The translations under genes and the position numbers were made by a program. The notes under the pieces are model-generated. The model did no database searches. It had not been told where the DNA came from and saw only the letters and a list, made by a program, of their open reading frames with translations. This document shows, in pieces, positions 34,276 to 43,506 of a stretch of DNA of 64,000 bases; position 1 is the first letter of the stretch, and each line of letters starts with the position of its first letter. Where the stretch lies: NCBI RefSeq assembly GCF_901686465.1, contig NZ_LR594487.1:124001-188000 (forward strand). The letters are read 5' to 3'. The stretch is from Halorubrum sp. DM2 (GTDB lineage Archaea; Halobacteriota; Halobacteria; Halobacteriales; Haloferacaceae).

Positions 34276-34328
34276 CTCTTCTTGTCCGGTTCGGCTTCGC
34301 TAACTCTCCTTGTCCGGTTCGGCTTCGG
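34265..34328. repeat. 28-bp tandem repeat, 2.3 units
   Basis: Units 34265-34292 and 34293-34320 begin GGCTTCGCTAACTCT and differ at one base; a partial third unit starts at 34321. The first unit overlaps the end of the DUF3054 gene, including its stop codon. Confidence 0.85.
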
Positions 34329-34429
34329 TCGCCATCCCCCGTCCGGTCCGGGCGGGCGGTCGTCCGCGTGGCGCTCGACCGATCGCCGGCTCCTGTACCG
34401 TTTAGTCCCCGGGTCTCGACGGGTGGGAT

Positions 34430-35431
34430 ATGACCGACACCCTGTTCTTATCGAGCGCCGAGGTCGACGACCTCGCGGAGCCGGCCGACTACGTCGCCGC
34501 CGTGCGCGACGCCTACCGACAGGTGGGCGAGGGAGCGCCCGCGGAGCCGCGGACGAAGCTCCTCAACCGCGACCCGCCGGGGATGTTCACGACCTACGCC
34601 GCCGTCCTCCCGGAGACGGGCGCGATGGGCGGCTACGCCTACTCCGCCGGCTTCGGCGCGGAGGACGCGTGGTTCATGACGCCGCTTTTCGACGCCGACT
34701 CCGGCGAGCCGCTCGCGCTGCTCGACGGCGCGTCGATGAACCCGTTCAAGACCGGGGCGACCGGCGCGGTCGCGGTCGACGCGCTCGCCCGCGAGGACGC
34801 GACCGAACTCGCCGTGATCGGCAGCGGCGCGCAGGCCCGCGGACAGCTCTCGGCGACCGCGACCGTCCGCGAGTTCGAGGCGGTCCGCGTCTTCTCGCCG
34901 ACCCCGGAGAACCGCGAGTCGTTCGCCGCCGACTTCGACGACCGGCTCGCCGCCGACGTCTCCGCGGTCGCGAGCGCGGCCGACGCCCTCGACGACGCGG
35001 ACGTAGTGATCACCGCGACGACCGCGAGCGACCCCGTGATCGCCGACGCCGACGTCGAGCCGGGGACCCACGTCACGGCGATGGGCCAGTACGACCCGGA
35101 GAAGAACGAACTCCCGCCGGAACTCGTCGCGCGCGCCACCTACGTCCCCGACCTCCGAGCGCGCGCGACGCAGGACGCGGGCTCGTACCTCGCCGCGGTC
35201 GACGCCGGACTCGTCGACGCGGAGACGGGAATCGCCGCCGACCTCGGCGAGGTCGTCGCCGGCGAGCATCCCGGCCGGACGAGCAGCGAGGAGGTTACCG
35301 TCTTCGACTCCGGCGGCACCGGCGTCGAGACGGTCGCGGCCGCGCACATGCTCTACGAGCGCGCGAGCGACGCGGGCCGGGGGAAGACTATCGACTTCGC
35401 GCCCGCGAGCGAGGCGCTGACGGGCGAGTAG
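34430..35431 (+). CDS. Ornithine cyclodeaminase/mu-crystallin family dehydrogenase
   Basis: 333 residues. The NAD-binding Rossmann core shows AVIGSGAQARGQ (about residues 124-135), followed by VRVFSPTPENRESFA. The N-terminal substrate domain includes KLLNRDPPGMF and the MNPFKTGATGAVA segment typical of the family. Members act as ornithine cyclodeaminase, archaeal-type alanine dehydrogenase or imine reductases; sequence alone does not settle which. It stands alone with about 60 bases to the next gene. Confidence 0.88.
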   Translation: MTDTLFLSSAEVDDLAEPADYVAAVRDAYRQVGEGAPAEPRTKLLNRDPPGMFTTYAAVLPETGAMGGYAYSAGFGAEDAWFMTPLFDADSGEPLALLDGASMNPFKTGATGAVAVDALAREDATELAVIGSGAQARGQLSATATVREFEAVRVFSPTPENRESFAADFDDRLAADVSAVASAADALDDADVVITATTASDPVIADADVEPGTHVTAMGQYDPEKNELPPELVARATYVPDLRARATQDAGSYLAAVDAGLVDAETGIAADLGEVVAGEHPGRTSSEEVTVFDSGGTGVETVAAAHMLYERASDAGRGKTIDFAPASEALTGE

Positions 35432-35494
35432 CGCGGGACAGTCTCGTCGGCGGGCGGCCGGCGATTCAAGTGCGTCGGCCGCCTCCTCGTCGAC

Positions 35495-36037
35495 ATGCTC
35501 ATCGGCATCGTCTCCGACACCCACGACGACTTGGACGCAGTCGAGGCGATCGTCTCGCTTTTCGAGCGCGAGGGGGTCGACGCGGTCGTCCACTGCGGCG
35601 ACTTCGTCGCGCCGTTCTCCGTGACGCCGTTCGACCTCGACGGCGTCGATTTCCACGCAGTCCGCGGGAACAACGACGGCGAGTGGGCCGTCCAGTCGAC
35701 CGTTGAGGACTTCGGAACGTACCACGGCGAGGCCGCGCGCCTCGCGTTCGACGGTGACGGAGACGCGTCCGGCGAGTCGGACGGCGTCTCGATTGCGGTC
35801 ACGCACGGCACGAGCGACCTCGTCGTGAACGCGCTCGTCGACTGCGGCGACTACGACTACGCGTTCCACGGCCACACTCACGCCCACGGCGTCGAGGAGC
35901 GTGACGGGACGGTCCGCGTGAACCCCGGCGGACTCCCCATCCCGGTCGAGGGCGCGGACGACGCCTTCCGGGTCGCGACGCTCGACACCGCCGAGTCGGG
36001 CGTCGACGCGGTGACGCATCACGTCCTCGACGACTGA
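35495..36037 (+). CDS. Calcineurin-like phosphodiesterase (YfcE/MJ0936 family)
   Basis: 180 residues. Metal-binding motifs in order: SDTHDD (7-12), HCGDFV (about 33-38), RGNND (about 58-62), THG and GHTHAHG (about 126). These form the dinuclear metal site of YfcE-type phosphodiesterases, which cleave artificial phosphodiesters in vitro; the natural substrate is unknown. A short acidic insert (DGDGDASGESDG) lies near residue 88. Confidence 0.9.
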   Translation: MLIGIVSDTHDDLDAVEAIVSLFEREGVDAVVHCGDFVAPFSVTPFDLDGVDFHAVRGNNDGEWAVQSTVEDFGTYHGEAARLAFDGDGDASGESDGVSIAVTHGTSDLVVNALVDCGDYDYAFHGHTHAHGVEERDGTVRVNPGGLPIPVEGADDAFRVATLDTAESGVDAVTHHVLDD

Positions 36038-36125
36038 CTCGGACCCGACGCCAAAACGGGCTCTCCGACCGTCGATTCTCAGGCCACATGTGGAGCAGCT
36101 TGGCTGATTTCTGAGCGTACCACAC

Positions 36126-36135
36126 CTATTTACCG
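36126..36135 (+). promoter_or_regulatory. TATA-like box for the small membrane gene at 36158
   Basis: CTATTTACCG lies 23-32 bases before the GTG start, consistent with a leaderless message and with use of GTG as the start. Confidence 0.5.
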
Positions 36136-36157
36136 TGTCTAGGGGATAACCTGTTCC

Positions 36158-36460
36158 GTGCCCTCCAAAATCAAAGAGGTTGTGTTCAGTGAACCCTCCG
36201 GACGAGCCCAAGCGTTCGTCATGTTCGCTAGCTCAGTCTGTATGGGAAGCATCTACATTTATTTCGGTATTCTACGCGGCGTCCCCAGCATCAATTCGCT
36301 TGTTGCGGCGGTTGGATTCGCTCTGTCTGGACTTGCCGAGTCCCTCCCATCGGAGCGCCGACAGTTAGCAGGTGGATTGCGTGTCACCGCAATCGTCTTG
36401 CTGACCGGGCTACTCCTCCTCATTCTCTCTGCTCCCGAAGCTGTTCTCGGGTCACAGTAG
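36158..36460 (+). CDS. Small membrane protein, unknown; low G+C
   Basis: 100 residues with three hydrophobic segments (about 18-38, 44-60 and 72-92). It starts with GTG, supported by the TATA-like box upstream. Base composition is about 50% G+C with codons unlike the neighbours, which resembles the small gene at 21473-21658 and suggests acquired DNA or relaxed selection. No family recognised. The following 170 bases up to the aldehyde oxidoreductase hold only its promoter. Confidence 0.6.
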   Translation: MPSKIKEVVFSEPSGRAQAFVMFASSVCMGSIYIYFGILRGVPSINSLVAAVGFALSGLAESLPSERRQLAGGLRVTAIVLLTGLLLLILSAPEAVLGSQ

Positions 36461-36600
36461 CGGACCGTGTTCTCTTCGCAGATTCCATCAAGCGGCTGTT
36501 TCATACGGGTCCGTGTCTGAATGATCGATCTATCTCGGAGCCGGACGGGTACATCTCCGAACCGAATCTGCCCGTCGTAGTCTCCCCGATCTCACCCCGA

Positions 36601-36610
36601 GTTTTATCGC
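36601..36610 (+). promoter_or_regulatory. TATA-like box for aldehyde ferredoxin oxidoreductase
   Basis: GTTTTATCGC lies 23-32 bases before the ATG at 36633. Confidence 0.5.
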
Positions 36611-36632
36611 CGCTCGCTCGTTCCGTACGCCC

Positions 36633-38354
36633 ATGAGACACGCACAGGGGCCGCTCCTCACCGTTGACCTGACGGAGCGAACCGCGACGACGACGCCGAT
36701 CGACGACCGGCTCGACTCGTTCGTCGGCGGCCGCGGGCTCAACACGTCGCTCGCGTACGACCGGATCCCGTTCGACGCCGACCCGCTCGGCCCGGAGAAC
36801 CGACTGTACCTCTCGACCGGCCCGATGCAGTACTCGACGACCTCGTACACGGGCCGGATGGCGGCCACGGGCCTCTCGCCGCTCACGAACGGTCTCCTGT
36901 CGTCGAACGCGGGCGGGTTCCTCTCGCGGAACGTCACGGGCGCGGGGTACGCCGCGGTCGAACTCGTCGGCGCGAGCGACGACCTCCTCGCGGTCCACGT
37001 CCGCGAGGTCGGCCCGGACGGCGAGCCGGACGTGACCTTCGAGGAGGTCCCGGACTTACAGCAGGCCGAGGTGTCGGCCGTCTCCGACCGCTTCGCGGAG
37101 AGCCACGACCTCTCGGCCGAACACGTCGCCTGTATCGGTCCCGCGGGCGAGAACGGCGTCCGGTTCGCGTCGGTGATGACCTCGGACACGCGGGCGTTCG
37201 GGCGCGGCGGGCTGGGGGCGGTCCTCGGGTCGAAGGGCGTGAAGGCCCTGACGTTCGCGGGTGACGCAGACGCAGAGGTCGACCTCGACTGGCCGGACGA
37301 CGCGGGCGAGATCCACCGCGCGGCCGCCACCTCCGACTCGATCATGAAACGACAGGGGACGACGAGCGTGACGGAGCTGGCCAACGAGGTGGACGCGCTC
37401 CCGTCGTACTACTTCTCGGAGCGGTCGTTCGAGGGCGTCGAGGGCATCTCCGGCGACCGCGTCGAAGAGAAGAAGTACAAGAAGGGGACCTGCTCAAGCT
37501 GCGCGTTCGCCTGTAAGCTCCCCACCCGCGACGAGGAGACGGGCGTCGAGACGGAGGGCCCGGAGTTCGAGACGGTGATGGCGTTCGGCTCGAACGCCGG
37601 CGTCGACGACATCGTCGACGTGATGCGCGCGAACGAGCTGTGCGACGAGCTGGGGATGGACACCATCTCCTGTGGCGACGTGGTCTCGATGTTCTTGGAG
37701 TCCGAAGACGAGTTCGGCAACGCGGGGCTGGTCCGCTCGCTCGTCGAGCAGATCGCCTACCGCGAGGGAGTGGGCGACAAGCTCGCGGAGGGCGTCCACC
37801 GCGCCCACGAGGAGTTCGGTGCCGACGACTGGACCGTGAAGGGGATGCCCTTCTCCGGCCACGACGGCCGCGCGCTCAACGGGCAGGGGCTGGCGTTCGC
37901 GACCGCGAACCGCGGCGCGGACCACATGTACGGGGAGTTCTACCCGTACGAGTACCCGCTCGTCGACCCCGACGACGCCTTCGACCCGACGGGGCTCGAC
38001 GGGAAGCCGCCGAAGCTCGTCGAGAAGGAGAACCGCAACGCGGTCCTCGACTCGGCGGTCGTCTGTAAGTTCTCGCGAGGCACCGTCACCGACGACCACC
38101 TCGCCGCCCTGCTGGACGCCGACTACGACGACCTCCAGTCGCTCGGCGCTCGCGTCGTGGAGCTGGAGCGCGCGTTCAACAACGCCCGCGGCTTCGACCG
38201 CGAGGACGACACCCTCCCGTACGCCGACGCAATCTCAGGGTTCGACGCGGCGCTCTCGGAGTACTACGCGATCCGCGGCTGGAACGACGACGGCACGGTT
38301 CCCGACCCCGGCGACGGTCTCGACGCGGGGGGCCGGGCGACCGCGGACGACTGA
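36633..38354 (+). CDS. aor: Tungsten-containing aldehyde:ferredoxin oxidoreductase
   Basis: 573 residues. It oxidises aldehydes to acids with ferredoxin as acceptor, using tungstopterin and one 4Fe-4S cluster. Cluster ligands are Cys287, Cys290 and Cys294 (CSSCAFAC) and a distal Cys478 in VVCKFSRG. The N-terminal domain has GGRGLNTSLAYD (about 32-43) and RGGLGAVLGSKGVKAL, the pterin-binding region. Length is slightly shorter than Pyrococcus AOR (605). The C-terminus ends in a disordered Gly/Asp tail. Specificity (formaldehyde, glyceraldehyde-3-phosphate or general) cannot be told. Confidence 0.92.
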   Translation: MRHAQGPLLTVDLTERTATTTPIDDRLDSFVGGRGLNTSLAYDRIPFDADPLGPENRLYLSTGPMQYSTTSYTGRMAATGLSPLTNGLLSSNAGGFLSRNVTGAGYAAVELVGASDDLLAVHVREVGPDGEPDVTFEEVPDLQQAEVSAVSDRFAESHDLSAEHVACIGPAGENGVRFASVMTSDTRAFGRGGLGAVLGSKGVKALTFAGDADAEVDLDWPDDAGEIHRAAATSDSIMKRQGTTSVTELANEVDALPSYYFSERSFEGVEGISGDRVEEKKYKKGTCSSCAFACKLPTRDEETGVETEGPEFETVMAFGSNAGVDDIVDVMRANELCDELGMDTISCGDVVSMFLESEDEFGNAGLVRSLVEQIAYREGVGDKLAEGVHRAHEEFGADDWTVKGMPFSGHDGRALNGQGLAFATANRGADHMYGEFYPYEYPLVDPDDAFDPTGLDGKPPKLVEKENRNAVLDSAVVCKFSRGTVTDDHLAALLDADYDDLQSLGARVVELERAFNNARGFDREDDTLPYADAISGFDAALSEYYAIRGWNDDGTVPDPGDGLDAGGRATADD

Positions 38355-38379
38355 CGCTTCGCAGCCGAGCGTCGGCGGT

Positions 38380-39969
38380 CTACTCCTCGCTCGCGCCGTC
38401 CGGCTCGACGGCGACGCCACGGAACTCGAACCGCGCGCCGCCGCTCTCGCTCTCGGCGATCTCGACCGTCCAGCCGTGCGCCTCGGCGACCTCGGCGACG
38501 ATGCTCAGCCCGAATCCGGTGCCGTCGGGGTCGGTCGAGACCCCCGGCTCGAACACCTCCTCGCGCTGTTCTACGGGGATCCCCGGCCCGTCGTCCTCGA
38601 CGTAGAAGCCCTCGCCGTCGTCGAGCGACCCGACCGCGACGGCGACGTCGTCGCCGCCGTGGACGACGCTGTCGTCGGGCTCCGCCCGACTGCTCGTGGA
38701 ACCGTGTTCCACGCTGTTCGCGAACAGGTTTTCGAGGGCCTGCCGCAGTCGGCTCCGGTCGGCCCGGACGGCGACGTCGCCCCGGACGACCAGCTCGGCC
38801 GACTCGGTGTCGACGCCGTCCCAGCACTCCTCGGCCAGCGCCGACAGGGAGAGGACCTCGGTGTCGTCGATCTCGGTCCCCTGTCGGGCGAGCGCCAGCA
38901 TGTCCTCGACTAGCTCCTGCATCCGGTCGAGCGACCGGCCGATCACGTCCAGCTCCGTCACGTCCTCCTGTCCGGCTTCGAGGCGCTCGCGGAGCAGGTC
39001 GAGGTTCCCGGCGGCGACGTTGAGCGGGTTCCGGAGGTCGTGGCTCACGAGGCTCGCGAACTCCTCCAGCCGGTCCCGCTCGCGGGCGATCTCCGCCTCT
39101 CGCGTCCGGAGCTGTCGCTCGCGTTCGATCCGGACGAACACCATCGTCACCGTCGCGGCCCACAGGCGGGCGACCGCGAGGTCGGCGTCGCTGAACCCCT
39201 CCGGCTCGGTCGCCCCGACGTTTATTACCCCGTACCGCCCGAGCGGGAGTACGAGTTCGCTCCGGATCGGCGAGTCCGCGTTGTACTGGTCCGGGTCCGC
39301 CCGCGTGTCCGAGACGTACTCCGGCTGTCCGGACTCGAACACCGCCCACGAGATGCTCCGACCCTCGGCGGTGTACGTCGGGTGGTCGCCGACGACCTCG
39401 TCGGCCCGCGCCGTCCACGAGATGGGTTCGAGGAGGTCCCGGTCCGCGTCGTACAGCCAGATCGCCGCGATCGGGTGGCCGAGGACTTCCTCGACGTACT
39501 CGACGGCCGCCTCCGCGGCCACCTCCCTGTCGGTGGTCTTTAAGAGGTCCTGCGTCGCCTCGTGGAGGGCTTCTAGGGTCTGCGTCCGGCGGTGGAGGTC
39601 GGTCTCCGCCCTGCGCTCGGCGCTGTCGTCGACGACCGTGACCAGCAGGCGCGTCTCGCCGTCCCGGTCGAACGGGGCGAACCCGAGCGCCACGGGCAGC
39701 GCGCTCCCGTCCGCCCGGCGGGCACAGAGGTCGAGCCCGACCGACATCGACCGGTGTTCCGGGTCGGCGACGTACCGGCGTAGCTCGTCGCCCGCGTCCC
39801 CCCCGTCGGGGTCGAAGAACAGCTCTCCGACGGCCATCCCGACCACGTCGTCTCGCGCGTGCCCGAGTACCGACTCGACGCGCGCGTTCCCGCCCCGGAC
39901 GACGCCGTCGGTGTCGACGGTCACGACCGGGTCGGGGAGCGCGTCGAACGCCGCCGGGAATCCGTCCAT
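38380..39969 (-). CDS. Soluble PAS-GAF histidine kinase
   Basis: 529 residues with no membrane helix, so cytoplasmic. Order: PAS (about 1-120, LPDPVVTVDTDGVVRGGN), GAF (about 135-275, VEYVEEVLGHPIAAIWLYD), then HisKA with the phospho-His in LVSHDLRNPLN (about 310) and HATPase_c with N-box ENLFANSVEHG, G1 VEDDGPGIP and G2 GTGFGLSI. This is the common haloarchaeal kinase type that signals to unlinked receivers. It ends two bases from the next gene's 3' side and follows it on the same strand. Confidence 0.92.
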   Translation of the reverse strand: MDGFPAAFDALPDPVVTVDTDGVVRGGNARVESVLGHARDDVVGMAVGELFFDPDGGDAGDELRRYVADPEHRSMSVGLDLCARRADGSALPVALGFAPFDRDGETRLLVTVVDDSAERRAETDLHRRTQTLEALHEATQDLLKTTDREVAAEAAVEYVEEVLGHPIAAIWLYDADRDLLEPISWTARADEVVGDHPTYTAEGRSISWAVFESGQPEYVSDTRADPDQYNADSPIRSELVLPLGRYGVINVGATEPEGFSDADLAVARLWAATVTMVFVRIERERQLRTREAEIARERDRLEEFASLVSHDLRNPLNVAAGNLDLLRERLEAGQEDVTELDVIGRSLDRMQELVEDMLALARQGTEIDDTEVLSLSALAEECWDGVDTESAELVVRGDVAVRADRSRLRQALENLFANSVEHGSTSSRAEPDDSVVHGGDDVAVAVGSLDDGEGFYVEDDGPGIPVEQREEVFEPGVSTDPDGTGFGLSIVAEVAEAHGWTVEIAESESGGARFEFRGVAVEPDGASEE

Positions 39970-39971
39970 CG

Positions 39972-40703
39972 TCACTCCCCTGTCGGCTCGTGGACGTGGC
40001 CGCACTCGGGGCAGCGGACCTCCTCGCCACGGAGGTCGGCCGAGGAGGCGCGCACGTCGCGCATCACCTCGCTAATCCTATCTTCGGCCTCCAGTTCGTC
40101 CGCGACCGCGAGGTCGACGCCCTCCACTTCCAGCAGGAACTTCGCCACCTCCGTCACCTCGTACATCATCTCGTCTAAGTCCTCGGCGGTGAAGAAGCCC
40201 GACATCGCGCCGTAGAGGAACGTCGCGCCCGCCTTCGTCACCTTCTCCTCGAAGGAGTATCGCGCCTGATTGACCGCCTGCGGCGTGTACGTGTCGGTCA
40301 TAAAGGGGACGAGTTCCGGGAGGTTCTCGCCGATCTTCGTCATCTCGACGCCGGTTTCGGTGCGGAAGTCGGCGCAGAGCCGCGCGATCGCCCACTCGCG
40401 GGCCGTGATGTACGTCCGGTCGCGCAGGAACTCGTTGACGCGCTCGTAGCGCGCCCCGTCCATCTTCTTGAACCGCTCGTACTTGCGGACGTCGCGCGGG
40501 ACGTCGTCGGACGCGTTCGTTGCGCCGGTCTCGTCGGTTCCGTCGGAAGCGTTCGTTGCGCCGGTCTCGTCGCTCTCGCCGCCGGGTACGTCCGCTTCGT
40601 CGCCGGGCGCGTCTGCCTTGTCACCGGTCTCGCCGCCGGGGACGTCCGCTCCGCCGCCGGTCTCGTCGGCCGAGTCGGCGGCCGGACCGGTGTCGTCGCT
40701 CAT
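39972..40703 (-). CDS. DUF5806 family protein
   Basis: 243 residues. The first 75 are low-complexity with repeated ADVPGGE and DETGATNASD units, probably disordered. The conserved core (about 78-215, RKYERFKKMDGARYERVNEFLRDR start) is helical, and the C-terminus has a possible zinc pair CPECGHVH. Found throughout haloarchaea; function unknown. Its stop is followed after two bases by the ATG of the PAS-GAF kinase, so the two are likely cotranscribed. Confidence 0.8.
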   Translation of the reverse strand: MSDDTGPAADSADETGGGADVPGGETGDKADAPGDEADVPGGESDETGATNASDGTDETGATNASDDVPRDVRKYERFKKMDGARYERVNEFLRDRTYITAREWAIARLCADFRTETGVEMTKIGENLPELVPFMTDTYTPQAVNQARYSFEEKVTKAGATFLYGAMSGFFTAEDLDEMMYEVTEVAKFLLEVEGVDLAVADELEAEDRISEVMRDVRASSADLRGEEVRCPECGHVHEPTGE

Positions 40704-40793
40704 ACCGTTGAAACCCCGCGGCCGGGCAAAAGCCTTGTCGGTGGCCGACCGCTCGGAGATCCACTTTTGTACCGTCGCGTGGAGGGACACCAC

Positions 40794-41162
40794 ATGAAGG
40801 TGCTCTGCGGGATCGGCGGCAGCGACGACTCGTTCCGCGCGCTCGACCGGACGGTGGAGCGCGCGGCGGTCGCGAACGACGACCTGACGATCGCCGTGGT
40901 CGACAACGAGGACTCCTCGGTGTCGCCCGACGAGGTCGCGGACCGGGCCACGACGGCCGTCGACGAGGCGGGGATCGACGCCGAGGTGCGGCGCGTCGAG
41001 GGCGACCCGGGGAGCCGGCTGGTCGAGATCGCGGAGACGGAGGGGTTCGAGGAGATCGTCCTCGGCGGCGGACACACGAGTCCGATGGGGAAGATCACGA
41101 TCGGGTCGATCGCGGAGTTCGTCCTGTTGAACGCCAAGACCTCGGTCACGCTGGTCAGATGA
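40794..41162 (+). CDS. UspA-type stress protein, short form
   Basis: 122 residues, universal stress protein fold. The ATP-binding pattern is present as GGGHTSPMGKITIGSIAEF near residue 89. The N-terminal KVLCGIGGSDDS carries the first strand and acidic site. It is shorter than the usual 140 because the central helix is reduced. TATA-like ACTTTTGTAC (40763-40772) lies 22-31 bases upstream of this ATG, favouring it over an upstream in-frame codon. The stop overlaps the GNAT gene start. Confidence 0.88.
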   Translation: MKVLCGIGGSDDSFRALDRTVERAAVANDDLTIAVVDNEDSSVSPDEVADRATTAVDEAGIDAEVRRVEGDPGSRLVEIAETEGFEEIVLGGGHTSPMGKITIGSIAEFVLLNAKTSVTLVR

Positions 41163-41779
41163 GCGACCGAGGGTACCCGGACGCGGTGGCCGACGAGTTC
41201 CCGCCGCCGCCGACGACGTTCACCGACCGCGAGGACCGCGAGATCGAGGTCCGGCCGTACGAGGGGGACGACGAGGCCCGCGAGGCGCTCGTGGAGATGT
41301 ACGACAGCTTCGACCCGGCCGACCGCGCGCAGGGGATCCCGCCGGGCGGCGAAGAGCGCATCCGTGAGTGGCTGGAGGCGATCCTCCCCGGCGACTGCTA
41401 CAACGTGATCGCCTGGTGCGGCGACGAGGCGGCCGGCCACGCGACGCTCGTGCCCGACGGCGACGCCTATGAACTGGCGATCTTCGTCCACCAGGCGTAC
41501 CAGCGCGCCGGGATCGGTACGCACCTCATCCGCGGGCTGCTCGGCCACGGGCAGGCGAACGGCGTCGAGAAGGTGTGGCTCACCGTCGAGCGGTGGAACC
41601 GCGCGGCCGTCTCCCTGTACAAAAAGATCGGCTTCGAGACCTCCGACGCCGAGAGCTTCGAACTGGAGATGGGGCTGCGGCTGAACCCCGAGGCCGAGAC
41701 CGACGGCGAGACCGGGGAGTCGAGGACCGACGGCGAGATCGAGGAGCCGGAGGGCGACGGGGGCGACGCGGCCGAGTAG
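41159..41779 (+). CDS. GNAT-family N-acetyltransferase
   Basis: 206 residues, overlapping the stress protein gene by four bases (ATGA). The acetyl-CoA loop is [25 protein letters not shown] (start about residue 103, Q/R-x-x-G-x-G/A form), and the late [13 protein letters not shown] motif is typical. The last 35 residues are Glu/Asp/Gly-rich. The acetyl acceptor is unknown. Coupling to a universal stress protein recalls haloarchaeal and bacterial cases where acetylation and stress genes are paired, but this is only suggestive. Confidence 0.88.
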   Translation: MSDRGYPDAVADEFPPPPTTFTDREDREIEVRPYEGDDEAREALVEMYDSFDPADRAQGIPPGGEERIREWLEAILPGDCYNVIAWCGDEAAGHATLVPDGDAYELAIFVHQAYQRAGIGTHLIRGLLGHGQANGVEKVWLTVERWNRAAVSLYKKIGFETSDAESFELEMGLRLNPEAETDGETGESRTDGEIEEPEGDGGDAAE

Positions 41780-41829
41780 CGTTGGCCGGAATCTTCAAGT
41801 CTTTAGGGGCGGCGCGCGACCAGTCCGGT

Positions 41830-42453
41830 ATGAGCCATCGAATTCTACTCCTCGGGGCACCCGGTGCCGGAAAGGGGACACAGAGCGCGAAGCTGGCCGA
41901 CGAGTACGGCGTCGAACACGTCACGACCGGCGACGCGCTCCGCGCGAACAAGGAGATGGAGACGGAGTACGGCACGCCGAAGTCGTTCATGGACGCGGGC
42001 GAACTGGTCCCGGACCCGGTCGTCAACGAGATCGTCGAGGCCGCGCTGGCCGACGCCGACGGGTTCGTCCTCGACGGCTACCCGCGCAACCTCGATCAGG
42101 CGGAGTACCTCTCTTCGATTACGGACCTCGACGCCGTCATCCTGCTCGACGTCGACGAAGAGGTCCTCGTCGACCGGCTCACGGGACGCCGGGTCTGTGA
42201 CGACTGCGGTGCGAACTACCACGTCGAGTTCCAGCCGCCGGAGGAGCCGGGCGTCTGCGACGAGTGCGGCGGCGAACTGATCCAGCGCGAGGACGACACC
42301 GAGGAGACCGCCCGCGAGCGGCTGGAGGTCTTCTACGAGAACACCGAGCCGGTCGTCGACCACTTCCGCGACGAGGGCGTCCTCGTCGAGGTCGACGGGG
42401 AGGCGACGCCGGACGAGGTCTTCGATCGGATCGCCGACGTCGTCGAGAGCTAA
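41830..42453 (+). CDS. adk: Adenylate kinase
   Basis: 207 residues. Interconverts ATP + AMP and two ADP. P-loop [10 protein letters not shown] (8-17), AMP-binding TTGDALR, DGYPRN and the LID with a four-Cys zinc knuckle (CDDCGANYH and CDECGG). This is the bacterial-like long-LID type that haloarchaea carry. TATA-like TCTTTAGGGG at 41800-41809 lies 21-30 bases before the ATG. The stop codon lies in a 23-base direct duplication. Confidence 0.96.
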   Translation: MSHRILLLGAPGAGKGTQSAKLADEYGVEHVTTGDALRANKEMETEYGTPKSFMDAGELVPDPVVNEIVEAALADADGFVLDGYPRNLDQAEYLSSITDLDAVILLDVDEEVLVDRLTGRRVCDDCGANYHVEFQPPEEPGVCDECGGELIQREDDTEETARERLEVFYENTEPVVDHFRDEGVLVEVDGEATPDEVFDRIADVVES

Positions 42454-42493
42454 ATCGCGTCGTCATCGAAAGCCAAATCGCGGCGTCGTCGAA
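42448..42493. repeat. 23-bp imperfect tandem duplication over the adk stop
   Basis: AGCTAAATCGCGTCGTCATC (start of unit 1, 42448-42470) and AGCCAAATCGCGGCGTCGTC (unit 2, 42471-42493) match at 20 of 23 positions across the full units. Unit 1 includes the adk stop codon. Confidence 0.75.
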
Positions 42494-42552
42494 GACCGAC
42501 CCGAGCCGCGATCCTACAAGGTTCTTAACCATCGACTGCTAATCGGCCGCTA

Positions 42553-43458
42553 ATGAGCAAAGTCGAACGGCGGGTCCGCTCGCTGGTCCGCGAGGACGGC
42601 GAGATGCGGGACGCCATCGAGACCGTTCTCGACAACGCCAGCGGCGGCGAAGTCCGATGGGTCGACGTCCGCGACAAGATATCCAGCGGACAGTGGGGCC
42701 GGCTCATCGAGAAGGAGATCCTCGTCGACGGCGAGGAGGGATTCGCGCTGGCCGACCGCGACGAGATCGAGGCCGGCTTGGAGGACGACGACTCGGGCGG
42801 CAGCGACGTGGAGACCCCCGAGACGACCAGCTGGTCGAAGTGGGACAAGCTGGCGGGGCTGGCGACGGTCGGCGCGTTCGTCGGCTACGCGGTCGGCCCG
42901 GTCCGCAACGCGATCGCCGGCGGGATCGACGTCGTCCTCGGGCCGCTCCTAAACGTCGTCCCCTTTTACGTCGTGATCATGGTGATCGCGCTCGGGACGG
43001 GGCTGTACTCGACGCTGCTGCGCGCCGGGCTCATGGACATGGAGAAGATGGCCATGTACCAAGACCGGATGAAAGACATCCAAGAACGCCGGAAGGAGGC
43101 CGAAGAGCGCGACGACGACGAGGCGCTCGACGAGATCCAAGAAGAGCAGATGGAGGCGATGGGCGACCAGCTCGGCATGTTCAAAGAGCAGTTCCGCCCG
43201 ATGGTGTGGATCATGTTCCTCACCATCCCGGCGTTCCTCTGGATGTTCTGGGTGATCGGCTACCGCGGGTCCACTGCGGAGTACCCGGCCGTCGCCGCAC
43301 AGGAGCTCGTGGTCCCGCTCGCCGGCACCGTCACGTGGGACACGGGGATCGTCGGCCCGATCCAGATGTGGATCCTCTGGTACTTCCTCTGCTCGATGGC
43401 GTTCACGCAGATCGTCCAAAAGAGCCTCAACATCGAGATGTCGCCGTCCTCCTCGTAG
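42553..43458 (+). CDS. DUF106 membrane protein (EMC3/YidC-like insertase superfamily)
   Basis: 301 residues. An N-terminal soluble domain (1-95) is followed by membrane helices at about 100-120, 138-158, 220-240 and 270-290, with a charged coiled coil (MKDIQERRKEAEERDDDEALDEIQEEQ) between helices 2 and 3. This is the layout of archaeal DUF106 proteins, related to YidC/Oxa1, EMC3 and TMCO1, and thought to insert membrane proteins. The neighbour adk is a usual companion. TATA-like TTCTTAACC at 42522-42530 indicates a separate promoter. Confidence 0.88.
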   Translation: MSKVERRVRSLVREDGEMRDAIETVLDNASGGEVRWVDVRDKISSGQWGRLIEKEILVDGEEGFALADRDEIEAGLEDDDSGGSDVETPETTSWSKWDKLAGLATVGAFVGYAVGPVRNAIAGGIDVVLGPLLNVVPFYVVIMVIALGTGLYSTLLRAGLMDMEKMAMYQDRMKDIQERRKEAEERDDDEALDEIQEEQMEAMGDQLGMFKEQFRPMVWIMFLTIPAFLWMFWVIGYRGSTAEYPAVAAQELVVPLAGTVTWDTGIVGPIQMWILWYFLCSMAFTQIVQKSLNIEMSPSSS

Positions 43459-43506
43459 ACGACGCGACCCGCTCCCCGTCTTCACCCCGTTCGCTCTCTC
43501 CCCGTT

